From the NCBI GenBank assembly GCA_036874045.1, contig CM072335.1:20777501-20841500 (forward strand): 64,000 bases of DNA, read 5' to 3'. The stretch is from Cymodocea nodosa (taxonomy: Eukaryota > Streptophyta > Magnoliopsida > Alismatales > Cymodoceaceae). A program made the position numbers and the translations under genes. Below the pieces are notes generated by a model. It was not told the DNA's origin, did no database searches, and was given only the letters and a program-made list of their open reading frames with translations. Below are positions 53,200 through 63,750 of the stretch, one piece after another. Positions within the stretch are counted from its first letter, which is position 1, and the number at the start of each line of letters is the position of its first letter.

Positions 53200-53770
53200 C
53201 AAGGCAAGGCTTACAAAAATGCAATAAAGAATGCAAGACATGATGTTAATATAATGTATGAATATGTGCATACATGAGTGAGATGCAAGATGCATGAACA
53301 TGTGGCTTGTAATGTGATACATGAGATGTGTAAACATGGAGCATGAGATGTGCAAATGTAGAGCATATAAAATGAGACACTTGATGCATTGTCATGAACC
53401 ATGAGAAATGATGTAGTGTAATCATGTAGCATGTAAAATGAGGAATGAGATATGCTTTAACATAAGTGTGCATCATGATCATGGACTACATGAAAGATGA
53501 GGCAGGTGAGAATGCATAACCAAATGAATGAACATGACGTGCGTTGATAGACTACATGAATCAATATGATGTATAAAAATACAAGGAAGAAAAAAGTGCA
53601 TGGAAATGGCTTATGAAAGGAGTAAGAATGAATAATGCAAAAATGAATTGGATAAATTTGTATGGTATATATGACATAGATGAGATGATATGAGCATATA
53701 ATTTATGCATGAGTTGGCATGAGCATGAAATGTGAATGTAAGAATAGAGTAAGAAAGAAAAGAAATCTAA
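53200..53770. repeat. Degenerate ATGAGATGYRNAAACATG minisatellite
   Basis: Words such as ATGAGATGTG, CATGAGAT and ATGTAGCATG recur every 15-40 bp with poor conservation. Because the complementary strand is rich in CAT, ACA and TCA and poor in stops, several His/Met/Ser-rich minus-strand ORFs appear (53,026-53,482); these are not genes. Confidence 0.55.
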
Positions 53771-54044
53771 TAGATGAAGCTTTTCCGTCAAGTGTTGACG
53801 AAGTGATTTGAAGAGTTTGGAGATTTACTAAACTATCAAATAGAACAAAATTAGAGATATAAGTGGGTTAGGTTGGGCCAACCCAACCCACAAAGTGAAA
53901 GTCCATAGCAACTACTGGCCAAGCTAGGTTGACTGCAAAAATTAAAAATTTTGTAGGACCGACTTGACCTATAGGTTGGTGACTTGTGGGCTAGTTTTTT
54001 ATATTTTAAGTATTTTATGTATTTATTTTTTATTTAGTAAAATA

Positions 54045-54240
54045 AAAATAGATATATTAAATTTTTATATAATAAATCTAAGTATGCAATTATATATTCT
54101 TTTATTTTTGAATTTGACTTGTGGGCCAATTTTGTTAATTCTTTTAATATTTTATGTATTTTTTCAATAAAATAAAATAGATATATTAAATTTTTATATA
54201 ATAAATCTAAGTATGTAATTATATATTCTTTTATTTTTTT
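54045..54240. repeat. 129-bp internal direct repeat in the hAT element
   Basis: A block of about 70 bp starting GATATATTAAATTTTTATAT at 54,051 recurs at 54,180, near the left end of the transposon. It includes GTGGGCCA subterminal words. Confidence 0.75.
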
Positions 54241-54539
54241 GCACTCAACCATACATTCGAATTTTCAATTATAAGTTTAAATATATTAGATTAAATCTAT
54301 CTATCATTAAATCACAACATTTAAACATATCAACACAAAAAAAAAAAATTATTTCATTTATGAATACATCAACACATTCCAATATGTCATAAATTTAAAA
54401 TAATTTATTTTATTTATGATTTGCAATTAAAATTACATTGTAATTTATTATGATATAAATATTATATCATATATTTTTACATTTGATTACATAATTATAT
54501 TGAAATATTCAAATTCATTTACAAAATTATATTGTTATT

Positions 54540-56400
54540 GTCTACAAATGCAAGCAAGTTTTCGATCTTTAATGCATACTAAAGTTTCTAGAATATCATT
54601 TTTTAACCTTATTTTTCTGTTACATAATACTAAATGCTTGTTTATGTATTATAGAAGTTGACATTGTTAGTAAATCTTTAACTATTAAAAATAAAGTAAG
54701 AAATATATTCTTTTATTTTTTCACTAATTACATTAAAATCTAGAAAATTAGGATTTTCACTCACTAAATAGTTATGATTGATATTACTAAAATTAATTAA
54801 TTCTTATCTACTTGTTGAGTTAAAATCATTATAATCATCAATAAATACATTAAAATCATAAATCGATGATGATAATAGCTATTTTGGTATATAAAATGTA
54901 TATTGTATTTGTTACATTTTATATCTTGTAGCATATAAATCAAACATATTGTGATTTTTACATTTAAATAATTTACATTATATTGAATTTTACATTCAAA
55001 TAATTTGTATTATTATTATTAATTTTCTAACAACATTTATTTTAATCTTAGGATCTAGATAAGTACTTAATGTATATAAAAAGGTATATTATTTCAATAC
55101 TTAAAATTTTTTTGTTTCACTTTTAGAATTATAGGTGTGAAAAATGGATAATTTTTAAAAACTCTTACAATATTATATAAATGGTGTATTACATAAACAA
55201 AAGTAGAATAATATATTTTAGATAAATATTCAATTACATTATAAATGATTTTAAAAATTTAACAAAATAATTAACTATTGTAAAATCATTTTCATTTAAT
55301 GGTATTGTATTATCATCAATTCTACTATTATAATAAGTTTTTATAGTTTCTTTATAAGATAAATGATTATTTCACATTAAATACAAAAAGTTTTATCTAT
55401 AAGGAACATTTATTATAAATGTTTTATATGGTAAATTAAAATAATTACATATATGATTGAATTCTTGTTGACATCTATCACTAGTTAAAATATAAATTAA
55501 TGTAGTTCTAATATTTTTAATAAAAGATTTTATTTCTTTAACACATACTTGAACTATAAGATTAATTATATAACATATATATCTTTAGTGAAATAAAGTA
55601 AAATCATTTAGTGGAATTAATCTATTTTTAAATATAAGGATAGTTATAGTATTATTAGATGCATTATCAAAGATAATACTATCTATTTTTTCTTTAATTT
55701 CATAAAATTCAAAAATTTCCATAATAGTAGAAAAAATATTTTGAGTATTATGTAGATGATTTATTCTTCTAAATTTATTAATATTTTTTGTAAAATCCAA
55801 TTATCATCAATAAAATATATAGTAATAGTAATATATCTTATTTTAGTTTTACTCTTCTAAATATCAGATGTATATATTATAGAGATATTTATAAAGCTTA
55901 TTATATTAATTAGTTCCATTCTAAGTTTATTATAAAGATTAATAATATCTTGCTTAGTTGTATTTGTAAAAATATTTTTAAATTGTAGATAATAAATTTG
56001 TGAAATGTAATCTTAAAAATGTTGATTATCATCAAAATTAATTAGTAAATTTTGAACAACAATAAATTTCGTATGTAGTTCTCTAATGTTCTTAGTATCA
56101 TAATGTCATTATATAATATTACTTCCAAAGTTAAAATTAAATTGTGTTTAAATTATTTTAAATTTTTGAAGATTTTTAAATAATTAATTAGTTAAATGTC
56201 TAGATAAATAACTTATATTGCTTGAAACTTTGTAGAAAAAGTTAATATTATAGCTATTATAGTGTTATCTTTCATCTTTATTATAAATTTTGACCATAAA
56301 GTAGATTATTTTCTAAGTTGTTTTAATTGAAATATTGGAAAATTATCGTCGTTGATATTGTTGAAGTTAAATTTATTGAAGTTGTACGTTATTTTTGAAA
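54540..56400 (-). pseudogene. hAT transposase pseudogene
   Basis: Minus-strand translation gives hAT segments in order. There is a zinc-finger-like start (about 56,200-56,400) and a block with KQDIINLYNKLRMELINI and the motif DNWILQ (about 55,790-55,960). The DNASNNT motif follows in EIKEKIDSIIFDNASNNT (about 55,645-55,700). A helical block with INLIVQVCVKEIKSFIKNIR (about 55,505-55,565) comes next. The C-terminal dimerisation region is hinted at by HAFSIM and ETLVCIKDRK (about 54,560-54,640). In this family the transposase cuts and joins transposon ends using a DDE active site with an inserted helical domain. Many in-frame stops and frame changes show the copy is inactive. It has no visible introns. 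Confidence 0.8.
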
Positions 56401-57217
56401 ACATAAGTTGAGAGTTAGAGAAATTTCAGAGTTAAACTTTAAAGAAGATTGATGACTTTGTATACTTTGTGAAATAGAAATAAAGAATTGAATGAGTTGT
56501 AAAGAAAACTCTAACTCTTTTTCTTTATTTATAGATTTTTCATACATTCTTCTTCTTTTTTTCTTTTCCTCTTCATCTTTTTTTCTCTCTCTTTCTCTCC
56601 CTCTTTATTTTTGAATGTTGCCACATTTCGCCCATGAGTTGGTTAGCCCATGATGGAACTACAAGTTGAAAATTGAGAATTATCAACTCGACCTGACCTA
56701 ATTTTTTAGGTTAGGTTAGGCCAAGTTGGGCAAGGTCAGCTTATGTCAACCCAACTTATTTGACATGTATAAACAAAATAAAAAAAGAGGAGTCATTGGA
56801 GTTCAAATGTCAACTTTGATTTAAAAAAGAAACTTAATGATTAGTTATGCAAGAGGAAAGGAGTTTACTATGAAACGTTGACAAAGAGCTATTATTGGTT
56901 GCTAAAGTTGTCAAAAGGTCATAGTGTTAGGACTAGATAATTCCCTAAAGGAGGGTGAGTGGTGATATGTGTCTAATTAAAATTTAACTTATATCGTTGG
57001 AGTATATGTACAAATATCATAAACAGATAAATAGAATATTCATAGTAGAAATAAAAAATAAGAATATAAGGAAATTTTAGGTAATTCATCAATTCGGTTA
57101 GTTTACCATCAAAAATCACTTAAGCTTCACTAAGTATTCCAACACTTATATATGAAGTGATGTCATAAATCCTAGATGGTTAAATTTTAATAGAGATTAA
57201 CCTTGTTTGATACCAAT

Positions 57218-58820
57218 TGTTAAGATTAGATGACTTATTAGAGAATAGGTGAATGGTGATATGCATCCAATTAAAATTATTTCTAACTTATATGGTTGGA
57301 GTATATGCATGAATATCACAAATAGATAAATGAAATATGCATAATAGAAATAAAAAGTATGAATACAATGAAATTTTAGGTGGTTCACCAACTCGGCTAG
57401 TTTATCCTCAATAATCGCTTGGACTTTACTAGGTATTTCAACATTTATATACACTTACTTTTAGGTTGAAAAAAGAACCAACCATCCACTTGAGTTTTCA
57501 AGTCAAAGCTCCCAACCCACAATTCACAAACTTTCAGGTCGAAGCTCTACAACCAATCTTGTGAGGTTTTCAAGTCGAAGCCACAAATCAACACTTTGTG
57601 TAGTTTTTTGGTTGAACCAACGAATCAATGATCCTTTTCGAATTTGACTTTTAGTGCACGAAGAGTTTTGATAATCTTCTTGTAATTTCAGTTTTCTCAA
57701 TCTATTCTCTATTGTGTGTAATCTAAATTATACTTTTTGTAATAGTAGATGATCTGCAATGTTTTCTCACTTTCTTTTTTTCATTGAATGATCTGGTTAT
57801 ATTTATATCTGTAATTTCAATGATCATATTATCATCAATGGTATTAATCTACTGTACTTGATCTTCAATATTATAGAATCTATTGTACCACTAATTTTTA
57901 ATGATAACAATTTATTGTACTTAATTCTTGACAGTCTTGTAAATAGTAATTTACCATTTGATATTTTTGTTGAATAGTTTTATGTCAATCTTCTTTTAGG
58001 TCATTAAGTTATTGTTAACTTAATGAGTTGCTCTTCATTGTCTCTATAAATGTACATTAAGTTATGCTAACTCAACGAGTTTTGTTATGTGAGATTTCTT
58101 TGTTATACATATGATATCTATCCTTAACATTTTTTAGGTTATTAAGTTATTATTAACTTAACAAGTTGTTCTACTTTGTCTTCTATAAATACACGTTGAG
58201 TTATGTTAACTATAGTTATACTAACTCAACAAGTTCTGTTACATGAAACTTGACATTTTTTTAGGTTGTTAAGTTATTGCTAACTTAACGAGTTGTTCTT
58301 TTTTATTTACAAGTTGAGTTATTTAATTTAACAAGTTGTGCATGTAAGACTTGCTAACCTAATGAGTTGTGCACATGAGATCTGTTTCTGCCTTGACTTT
58401 GTAAGTACACATTGAGTTATGTTAACTTAATGAGTTGTATTGCCTTGTAAGCTTGTAAATATGTGTTGAGTTATCTAACTCAATGAGTTCTTCCTTCTAT
58501 TCTATCATGTGATATTTTAAATTGGCTACATGTACTTTTTATTAACTCAACGAGTTCTATAACCTTGTAAATTTGTAAGTACATGTTGAGTTACCTAACT
58601 AAACGAGTTCTTCTTTCTATTTATGCACGTTAAGTTACCTAACTTAATGAGTTATTCCTTAACTTAACAAGTTCTTTTAGAGTATTTGATAACTAACTTG
58701 TGCAACATCCATCTAGCTTGTTTAACTTTTGTTTGACTTTCATGCTTCAATTATACTTGTGAAATACATCTTAATTTTTCACATAGATTTTTGCATTATT
58801 GAAACACAAATATTCTAACA
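57218..58820 (-). repeat. 1.6-kb LTR with palindrome array
   Basis: The + strand begins TGTTAAGATTAG and ends ATATTCTAACA. It contains TCAAGTCGAAGC-type repeats at 57,510-57,600 and the palindromic array at 57,995-58,680. The segment 57,218-57,443 is the part shared with the left remnant 56,925-57,144. Confidence 0.7.
57995..58680. repeat. Array of covarying palindromes TTRAGTTA...TAACTYAA
   Basis: About a dozen units of the form TTAAGTTA or TTGAGTTA, spacer 2-5 bp, TAACTTAA or TAACTCAA, then CGAGTT or TGAGTT or CAAGTT, every 45-80 bp. Examples lie at about 58,000, 58,058, 58,140, 58,193, 58,265, 58,408, 58,463 and 58,630. In most units an A or G in the left arm is matched by T or C in the right arm, so the hairpin is preserved when the sequence changes. 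The array is non-coding and lies within the long LTR. Confidence 0.85.
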
Positions 58821-58825
58821 CATAG

Positions 58826-60411
58826 GTGGTTGTCAAAGTAGTCGTTGGAGTTCATTAGAGATGTGTGGAAGACTAAATCTTGTGCACCAAAGAGCTTGAA
58901 AATGATTATAGGAAGTAATGTCACTATAATAGTTCTTTCATAATGGAGTTTGGTTGGTTAGGGTGTGCTTAAAGAATCATCAGAGTTTGGTAGATGTCTA
59001 TATGTGGTCATTGAAACTCATTAGAAACTAGTAGAGCTTGTTGGAGGTTTGTTGAAGTTTGTTAAATTGAAAGGGCTTGAGACTAAAAGAAAACTTAAAG
59101 TTGGGAGTTGAACTTCTAGGTGTTCAAGAGGTGTCTTCAAAATGGTGTTTGGATGGTTGGATGCTACCCAAGGAGTAGCTAGAGTTTGCCAATGCTCATT
59201 GGTGGGCTTTGAAGTTCAACAAAAATCAGTGGCACTCATCGAAGTTCCATTAAAATTCCCTTGAGATATTTGAGCATGGGGAAGTTTGTAATCAAAAGTT
59301 AGAGGTTTGAGAGATGTTAAGAGTAGTGTATTTGGAGGTGGTTTTATAGAGGGGACGATTGAAAAACAACAATGTTTGACAAGGGTTTCCATGAGTCATC
59401 TAGCACATCCAATGATATTAGAGTAGGTAGTGATCCTCAAGTAGAATGGTGTACAAGTGTGGGGCAAAATGAGAGCTTCAAACAACAAATAGAAAATATA
59501 GGTTAAGAGGTGTAAGCAAGTTGTGAATAGAATAGAGGGCTTTTGATTAATGGACAAGAACTTTGCCAAAAGAGAAGATGGGCTCACATGCTAAGATTTC
59601 TACTTCCAACTCAATGAACACATAGAAAATTCAAGATTTGGGGTGATTTGAGTGTAGACATTGCATGTTATAGTAGATTTGATGTGATGCACATAGGTAG
59701 GGCATCAAGCCAACCATTTGAGAGGAAGGAGATTAGTGGGCTAGGGTTCACATAGACAAGTAAGGTGTAGAGCATCAAATGGCTTGATTGGTTTGGTTCT
59801 AAAGCAGAACAGGTGCGAACTAGGCATAATTGAGGTGTAGTTGATTCAAGAAATGGGTGTACCTTGGTGCATGCTTGGGTCTGAGCCAAGGTTGGACCTA
59901 AGCTCAACTTGGGGTAGGAAAATGGTTATGGGAGAGGAAAATAAGAAGAGAAAAGTAAGTGATTATGAAATAGGGAAAATAAAGTAGCTATCGAAGATGG
60001 AAAATGATTGAGTGAGTGATTAAAGAACTTGATTTAGGATTATGTGATGATTTAAGAATTTTAATTTGATTAAATGCTTTAAGGATTAAGTAATTAAATT
60101 AAGGGATTATTTAAGTGATTAAGGATTAAATTAAGAATTAATGATTAAATAAAGGATTAATTGGTTAAGGGATTAATTAATCATTTTAATTATGTGATTT
60201 AAGGTTTAATTAAGTGGTTAAATTAAGTGATTTATGGTTTTTTTAAGGGAAGGATAAAGGATGATAGAGGAAAGAAAGGGTTAAGGGACAAGGAAATAAG
60301 TGGTCGAGTGTAAGATTAAAAAGTGGGATAGGAGAGGAGAGGTACAACTAGCAAGAGAAGAAAATGACATTTGACAATATTAATTAAACATTAGGCTTTA
60401 GAGTGGGGTGT
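58826..60411 (+). repeat. LTR-like sequence, probably outer gypsy 5' LTR
   Basis: The stretch has no coding potential. It shows GATTAAG/TTAATTA-rich sequence at 60,000-60,260 and ends near GAGTGGGGTGTTAATA (60,401-60,416), like the LTR-type end at 32,121-32,136. Ty3/gypsy pol remnants follow on the same strand. The stretch before 56,920 reads on smoothly into the one after 58,825 (GTTGTCAAAAGG, then GTGGTTGTCAAAGTAG), so the Sirevirus-like remnant interrupts it. Confidence 0.45.
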
Positions 60412-62330
60412 TAATAGTGAATTATTTAGATTCCTTTCACCATCTAGCAAATTAGGTGCAAGGGGAAGAATTAGTATTTATTTATTGTTTTGTAAGAGGA
60501 GACTTTTGATTTAATTGTTTTATCTAGCAAGTCTTGTAATAGATGTGTCTAGTGCAAAGCTACATGTATCACAATTGCTTGCAAAGATTTCCAAGATTGA
60601 GGTGTCTAGCAAAGGTACATGGAAAACATTACTAGTGATTGTAGCTATGAGGAAGTAAAACATGCTGCTAGTGAAAAATTCTTGTAGGTTGATGTAAGTG
60701 ATGTGGTTGAAGAACAAATAAAGAGTGATGTTTTATAACTTTATCTAGCCTCAATGGTAGAAGAGTAATGGAGATGGGAGAATAGGTTGTATTTAAGTGT
60801 AAGAAGTAACATAATAGACAAGTCCACAAAAAAATGCCTTCTTAGTCCAAATGAATGGTGATAAAGAAAAGGAGTGACCTAAGGTGAACAAGCTAATGAA
60901 GTGGATGATTAAGTTTCAGAGGTATCCATTCAAGCCATTACACAAAGTGGACACTAGGATACAATAATTTGTTTCATTGGGAATTGGGAGGAAAGACAAT
61001 CCAAGTGATAATTGACCTTAGAAGCATTGCTAGATGAAGATAACTATTGACCCCATAAAGCTACTAAGTAGTAGTGGCTTCAAGGAACTACATTTCATAT
61101 AAATGTTGGCGTTTTTAGTTTCTAGTGGAGATGACTAAACATTTCAGGAGTTCAATAACATTTTGGGGCATATGATGATGAGTTTTGAAACATTAGTGAT
61201 GACACTTAAATAGAGAGGACATACATATCAATGCAAAAGAAAACCACCTAATGAGTTGAAGACAATTGGTAGAAATGGGATGAGAAAAGCAATCATGCAT
61301 TACACAAGGAATGTTAAGTAGCTTTTGTGTAAATGAATCCAAGTGATAGGGGTAGAGATTGAAGATTTAGATATGATGGAGACAAGATTGTTATAAAAGA
61401 ATTTGAATAAAATTTTACTAAAGGGCTTTCTATTTGGAGAGGGTGGGATCATAGGATTCTCTTGAAATACAAGAATTGGGATGTGGTTGTAAGACTATAA
61501 TGATTTTCCCACCACTTGAAGATAAAGTTAGAAATATAAGTGGAGTCTTATTTGAGCAGAATGATGAGATTAATCAATAGTTTGTTTTCTACTCCATTGC
61601 TATTAGTGTGGACATTATATGTAGACTATTAAGTCTTGAACGAGTGGACTATTAAAGATAGGTGATCTTTCCAATGATGGATTTGAGTCACCTATTGTTA
61701 GTGGTGAGGGTGTTATATTGATGCATGATAGTCATTTGTCTATATGAGTTACATATGAAAACTTGCTTAAATGTAGTGTTCAATTTACAAGGAGATGTTA
61801 GCAATCCTTACAATTGTGTAGAGATGTAGACGATATCTATTGGGATAGAGGTCTATGATAAAAATAGATCAAGTGAGTCTTATGGAATTTGTTGAACAAA
61901 GAATACACACTCCATTGTAGTAGAAGTGGTTGTCAAAATTAATGAACTTCAATTTTATCATCAAATGCAAACTTGAAGGGAAGAATCAATTCATTGATGC
62001 TCTTAAGGGATCAATTCTAGGTATGAGATATTTGATTTTACTTTCAGATATTAAGAATAGAAGTCAATTGTAAGCTATTAACTAGCTAGATAGTTACAAA
62101 ACAGTTTTAAGGAGATAAAAATGATGTACAAGTGGGAAATTGCTAGAGCATATCAAGAATGGATGGAAAGATTTGTAGTATACAAAAGGCTATGATATAA
62201 TGCATTATAAAGGAAAGGTAGTAGTTCCTTCTATAGAAGAGCTTTACAATATTACTTTGAGTTCCAAGATACACATGTAGGGAGGCATTATAGGTATGAG
62301 ATATTTTTTGCTCCATTAGAATAGAGGTGA
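60412..62330 (+). mobile_element. Ty3/gypsy internal remnant with RNase H and H2C2 region
   Basis: The + strand at about 61,790-62,020 translates to segments of a gypsy RNase H (LLAILTI, RYLLG, MEFVEQRIHTPL, KWLSKLMNFNFIIK, FIDAL). The stretch 62,150-62,330 matches the zinc-binding segment before integrase (MHYKGKVVVPSIEELYNITL). The first kilobase is too decayed for reliable assignment but could be gag. Reverse transcriptase is not clearly present. The element is very broken and old. Confidence 0.65.
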
Positions 62331-62734
62331 ATAGTGAAGCTTAAAAGTAAGATATAATTAATTTGATGTATAACAAATTAACAATTTACTACCAAGTTTT
62401 TCTCAAATGATTTGCAATGTTATTTTACAGGATAATTCTCAAAAAGAGTAATCACAATCAACCACCATAATGATAGTGTACAAAGAATTTTTATAATGGT
62501 TTTGCAATTGTATACATCCACTTTACAAGTTTTCAAATTTGTGTCTTCACTACCTATATTATTTATCTTGAGATTGTTACAAGTTAACACCCAACCTTTA
62601 CAAACCACTCACTGGTCGTAAAGCAGGAACTTATGTGTTTTTAGATTAAAACACATCAAACAAACACCTACTCCTTAGTCACAAAGGAGTACCCTATGTT
62701 TTAAGGTACAAACACAACAAATCCACACTCCTTA
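62331..62734. other. LTR-like sequence, left flank of Tourist-like MITE
   Basis: No gene is seen. ACAAAGAATTTTTATAATGG with CATCCACTTTACAAG (62,480-62,530) resembles the 5' region of plant copia LTRs. A small palindrome CTACTCCTTAGTCACAAAGGAGTA lies at 62,668-62,691. The sequence continues at 63,751 beyond the MITE. Confidence 0.4.
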
Positions 62735-63747
62735 AGGGCTGTTAGTGCACATCGGAAAGTTCAAATGGAAAGAAAATGAAAATTTCAGAAAAAAAGGAAA
62801 TGAAATGTACGGAATGTCAGAATTCCTATAGGGGTTTAATGCACATATCGGAAAGTTTAAAAAGTTAAAATTCCCATGAGGGTTTAGTGCACGTTAGAAT
62901 GTTCAGAAATTAAAAAAGTAATGAAATAAATTGTAAATATTACTTAAAATTGTGTAATTGATACATTAATCTGAAACTTGTGTTAAACAAATATTATTAT
63001 TATTATATTGTAAGTATTTAATTAAATGAAATTACTTAATTTAATTAATTTTTCAATATTATCAGTTAATTACTTAATTAATTTAATATTTGCGAGCACG
63101 GTGGTGAGCGCGAGGGCAAGGGCCACTGCGAATGCAATGGCGATGGCGAGCGTGAGGGCGACGACGAGCATAAGGGCGACTGTGAGTGCAAGGGCCATTG
63201 CGAGGGTGATAGCGACTATGAGTGCGAGCATGGCGACGAGTGTAATGGCGATTGCGAGTGCGAGCACGGCGATGAGCGTGATGGTGACTGCGAGCACGAG
63301 CATGGCAAAGAGCATGAACACGACGGTGAGTACGAGGGTGAGTGCGAGGGAGGGCGAGCGCAAGTGCAAGCGCGACGATGAGCGCAAGGGCGACTATGAG
63401 TGCAAGGGCCATTGCGAGGGTGACGGTGAGCGTGAGCACAGTGGTGAGGGTGATGGTGACTGCAAGTGCGAGCATGGCGGCGAGGGCGAGGGCGAGTGCA
63501 AGTGTGAGTGTAAGGGAGGGCAAGCGCAAGTGCGAGCGCAAGGGAGGGCAAAGGAGGGCGAGCGTGAGGGCAAAATCATATGCGTGAGGTGGGAAAGTTT
63601 TCGATAGAAATGAAAAATAAAGGTTTTATATGAACGGAAATGTATAGAATTCCTTTCCATCAATTGGTATGCACACTAACGACTTATAAAAGGAAAGTTT
63701 AAACTTTCCTTTCCTTTCCATGAATTCCTGTGTGCACTAACCCTCCC
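62735..63747. mobile_element. Tourist-like MITE with TTA target duplication
   Basis: Left end AGGGCTGTTAGTGCACA; reversed right end GGGAGGGTTAGTGCACA (13 of 17 bases alike). Both are flanked by TTA (62,732-62,734 and 63,748-63,750), the PIF/Harbinger-type duplication. Sub-repeats of the end (AGGGGTTTAATGCACATATC near 62,832, AGGGTTTAGTGCACG near 62,879, GCACACTAACGA near 63,672) lie inside both arms. The centre carries the hexanucleotide array at 63,091-63,572. No transposase is encoded. Confidence 0.78.
63091..63572. repeat. GC-rich degenerate hexanucleotide array (GCGAGN)n
   Basis: About 480 bp of 6-bp units on the pattern GCGAGC, GCGAGG, GTGAGT, GCAAGG, GCGATG. The + strand is G-rich and poor in T. 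Because T is rare, most frames of both strands stay open (193 codons on the plus strand, 105, 152 and 111 on the minus strand) and give artificial Ala/Arg/Ser/Thr or Leu/Ala/Ile or His/Arg/Thr repeats. It is not a gene. The surroundings are over 70 % AT. Confidence 0.9.
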
Positions 63748-63750
63748 TTA

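Larger units (their letters stand above)
53852..56771 (-). mobile_element. hAT superfamily DNA transposon
   Basis: The ends are TAGAGATATAAGTGGGTT at the left and, reversed, TATACATGTCAAATAAGTTGGGTT at the right: short imperfect terminal repeats of the TAGAGATGTCAA type, followed by the GGGCC/AACCC-rich subterminal sequence common in plant hAT elements. An exact 8-bp target duplication AACAAAAT flanks it (53,844-53,851 and 56,772-56,779). The transposase (54,540-56,400) is on the minus strand. The 2,920-bp element inserted into repeat-like sequence and is intact in outline but dead in coding capacity. Confidence 0.9.
56925..58820 (-). mobile_element. Internally deleted long-LTR copia remnant, Sirevirus-like
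   Basis: The ends are TGTTAGG...TTCTAACA and an exact 5-bp target duplication CATAG flanks them (56,920-56,924 and 58,821-58,825). On the minus strand a long 5' LTR (58,820 to 57,218) is followed by a primer-binding site for Met tRNA (+ strand TTTGATACCAAT at 57,206-57,217), about 70 bp of internal sequence, and only the last 220 bp or so of the 3' LTR (57,144 to 56,925). The two LTR 3' parts match over about 220 bp with moderate divergence. All coding sequence is gone. The LTR length and its palindromic repeats suggest the Sirevirus (SIRE/Maximus) branch of copia; this is inference. Confidence 0.78.

Noticed and set aside
52871-53791. Several His/Met/Ser-rich minus-strand ORFs
   Set aside because: They come from the degenerate ATGAGATG minisatellite, which read backwards gives CAT, TCA and ACA codons; no conserved protein is present.
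56925-57443. TRIM (miniature terminal-repeat) retrotransposon
   Set aside because: The two repeats with a primer-binding site between them fit a TRIM at first sight. The 5-bp CATAG duplication, however, lies at 56,920 and 58,821, so the right LTR is 1.6 kb and the element is a deleted long-LTR copia.
63026-63607. 193-codon + strand ORF and three long minus-strand ORFs
   Set aside because: They all lie in the hexanucleotide array; the frames are open because the repeat has few T, and the predicted proteins are simple Ala/Arg/Ser or Leu/Ala or His/Arg repeats.
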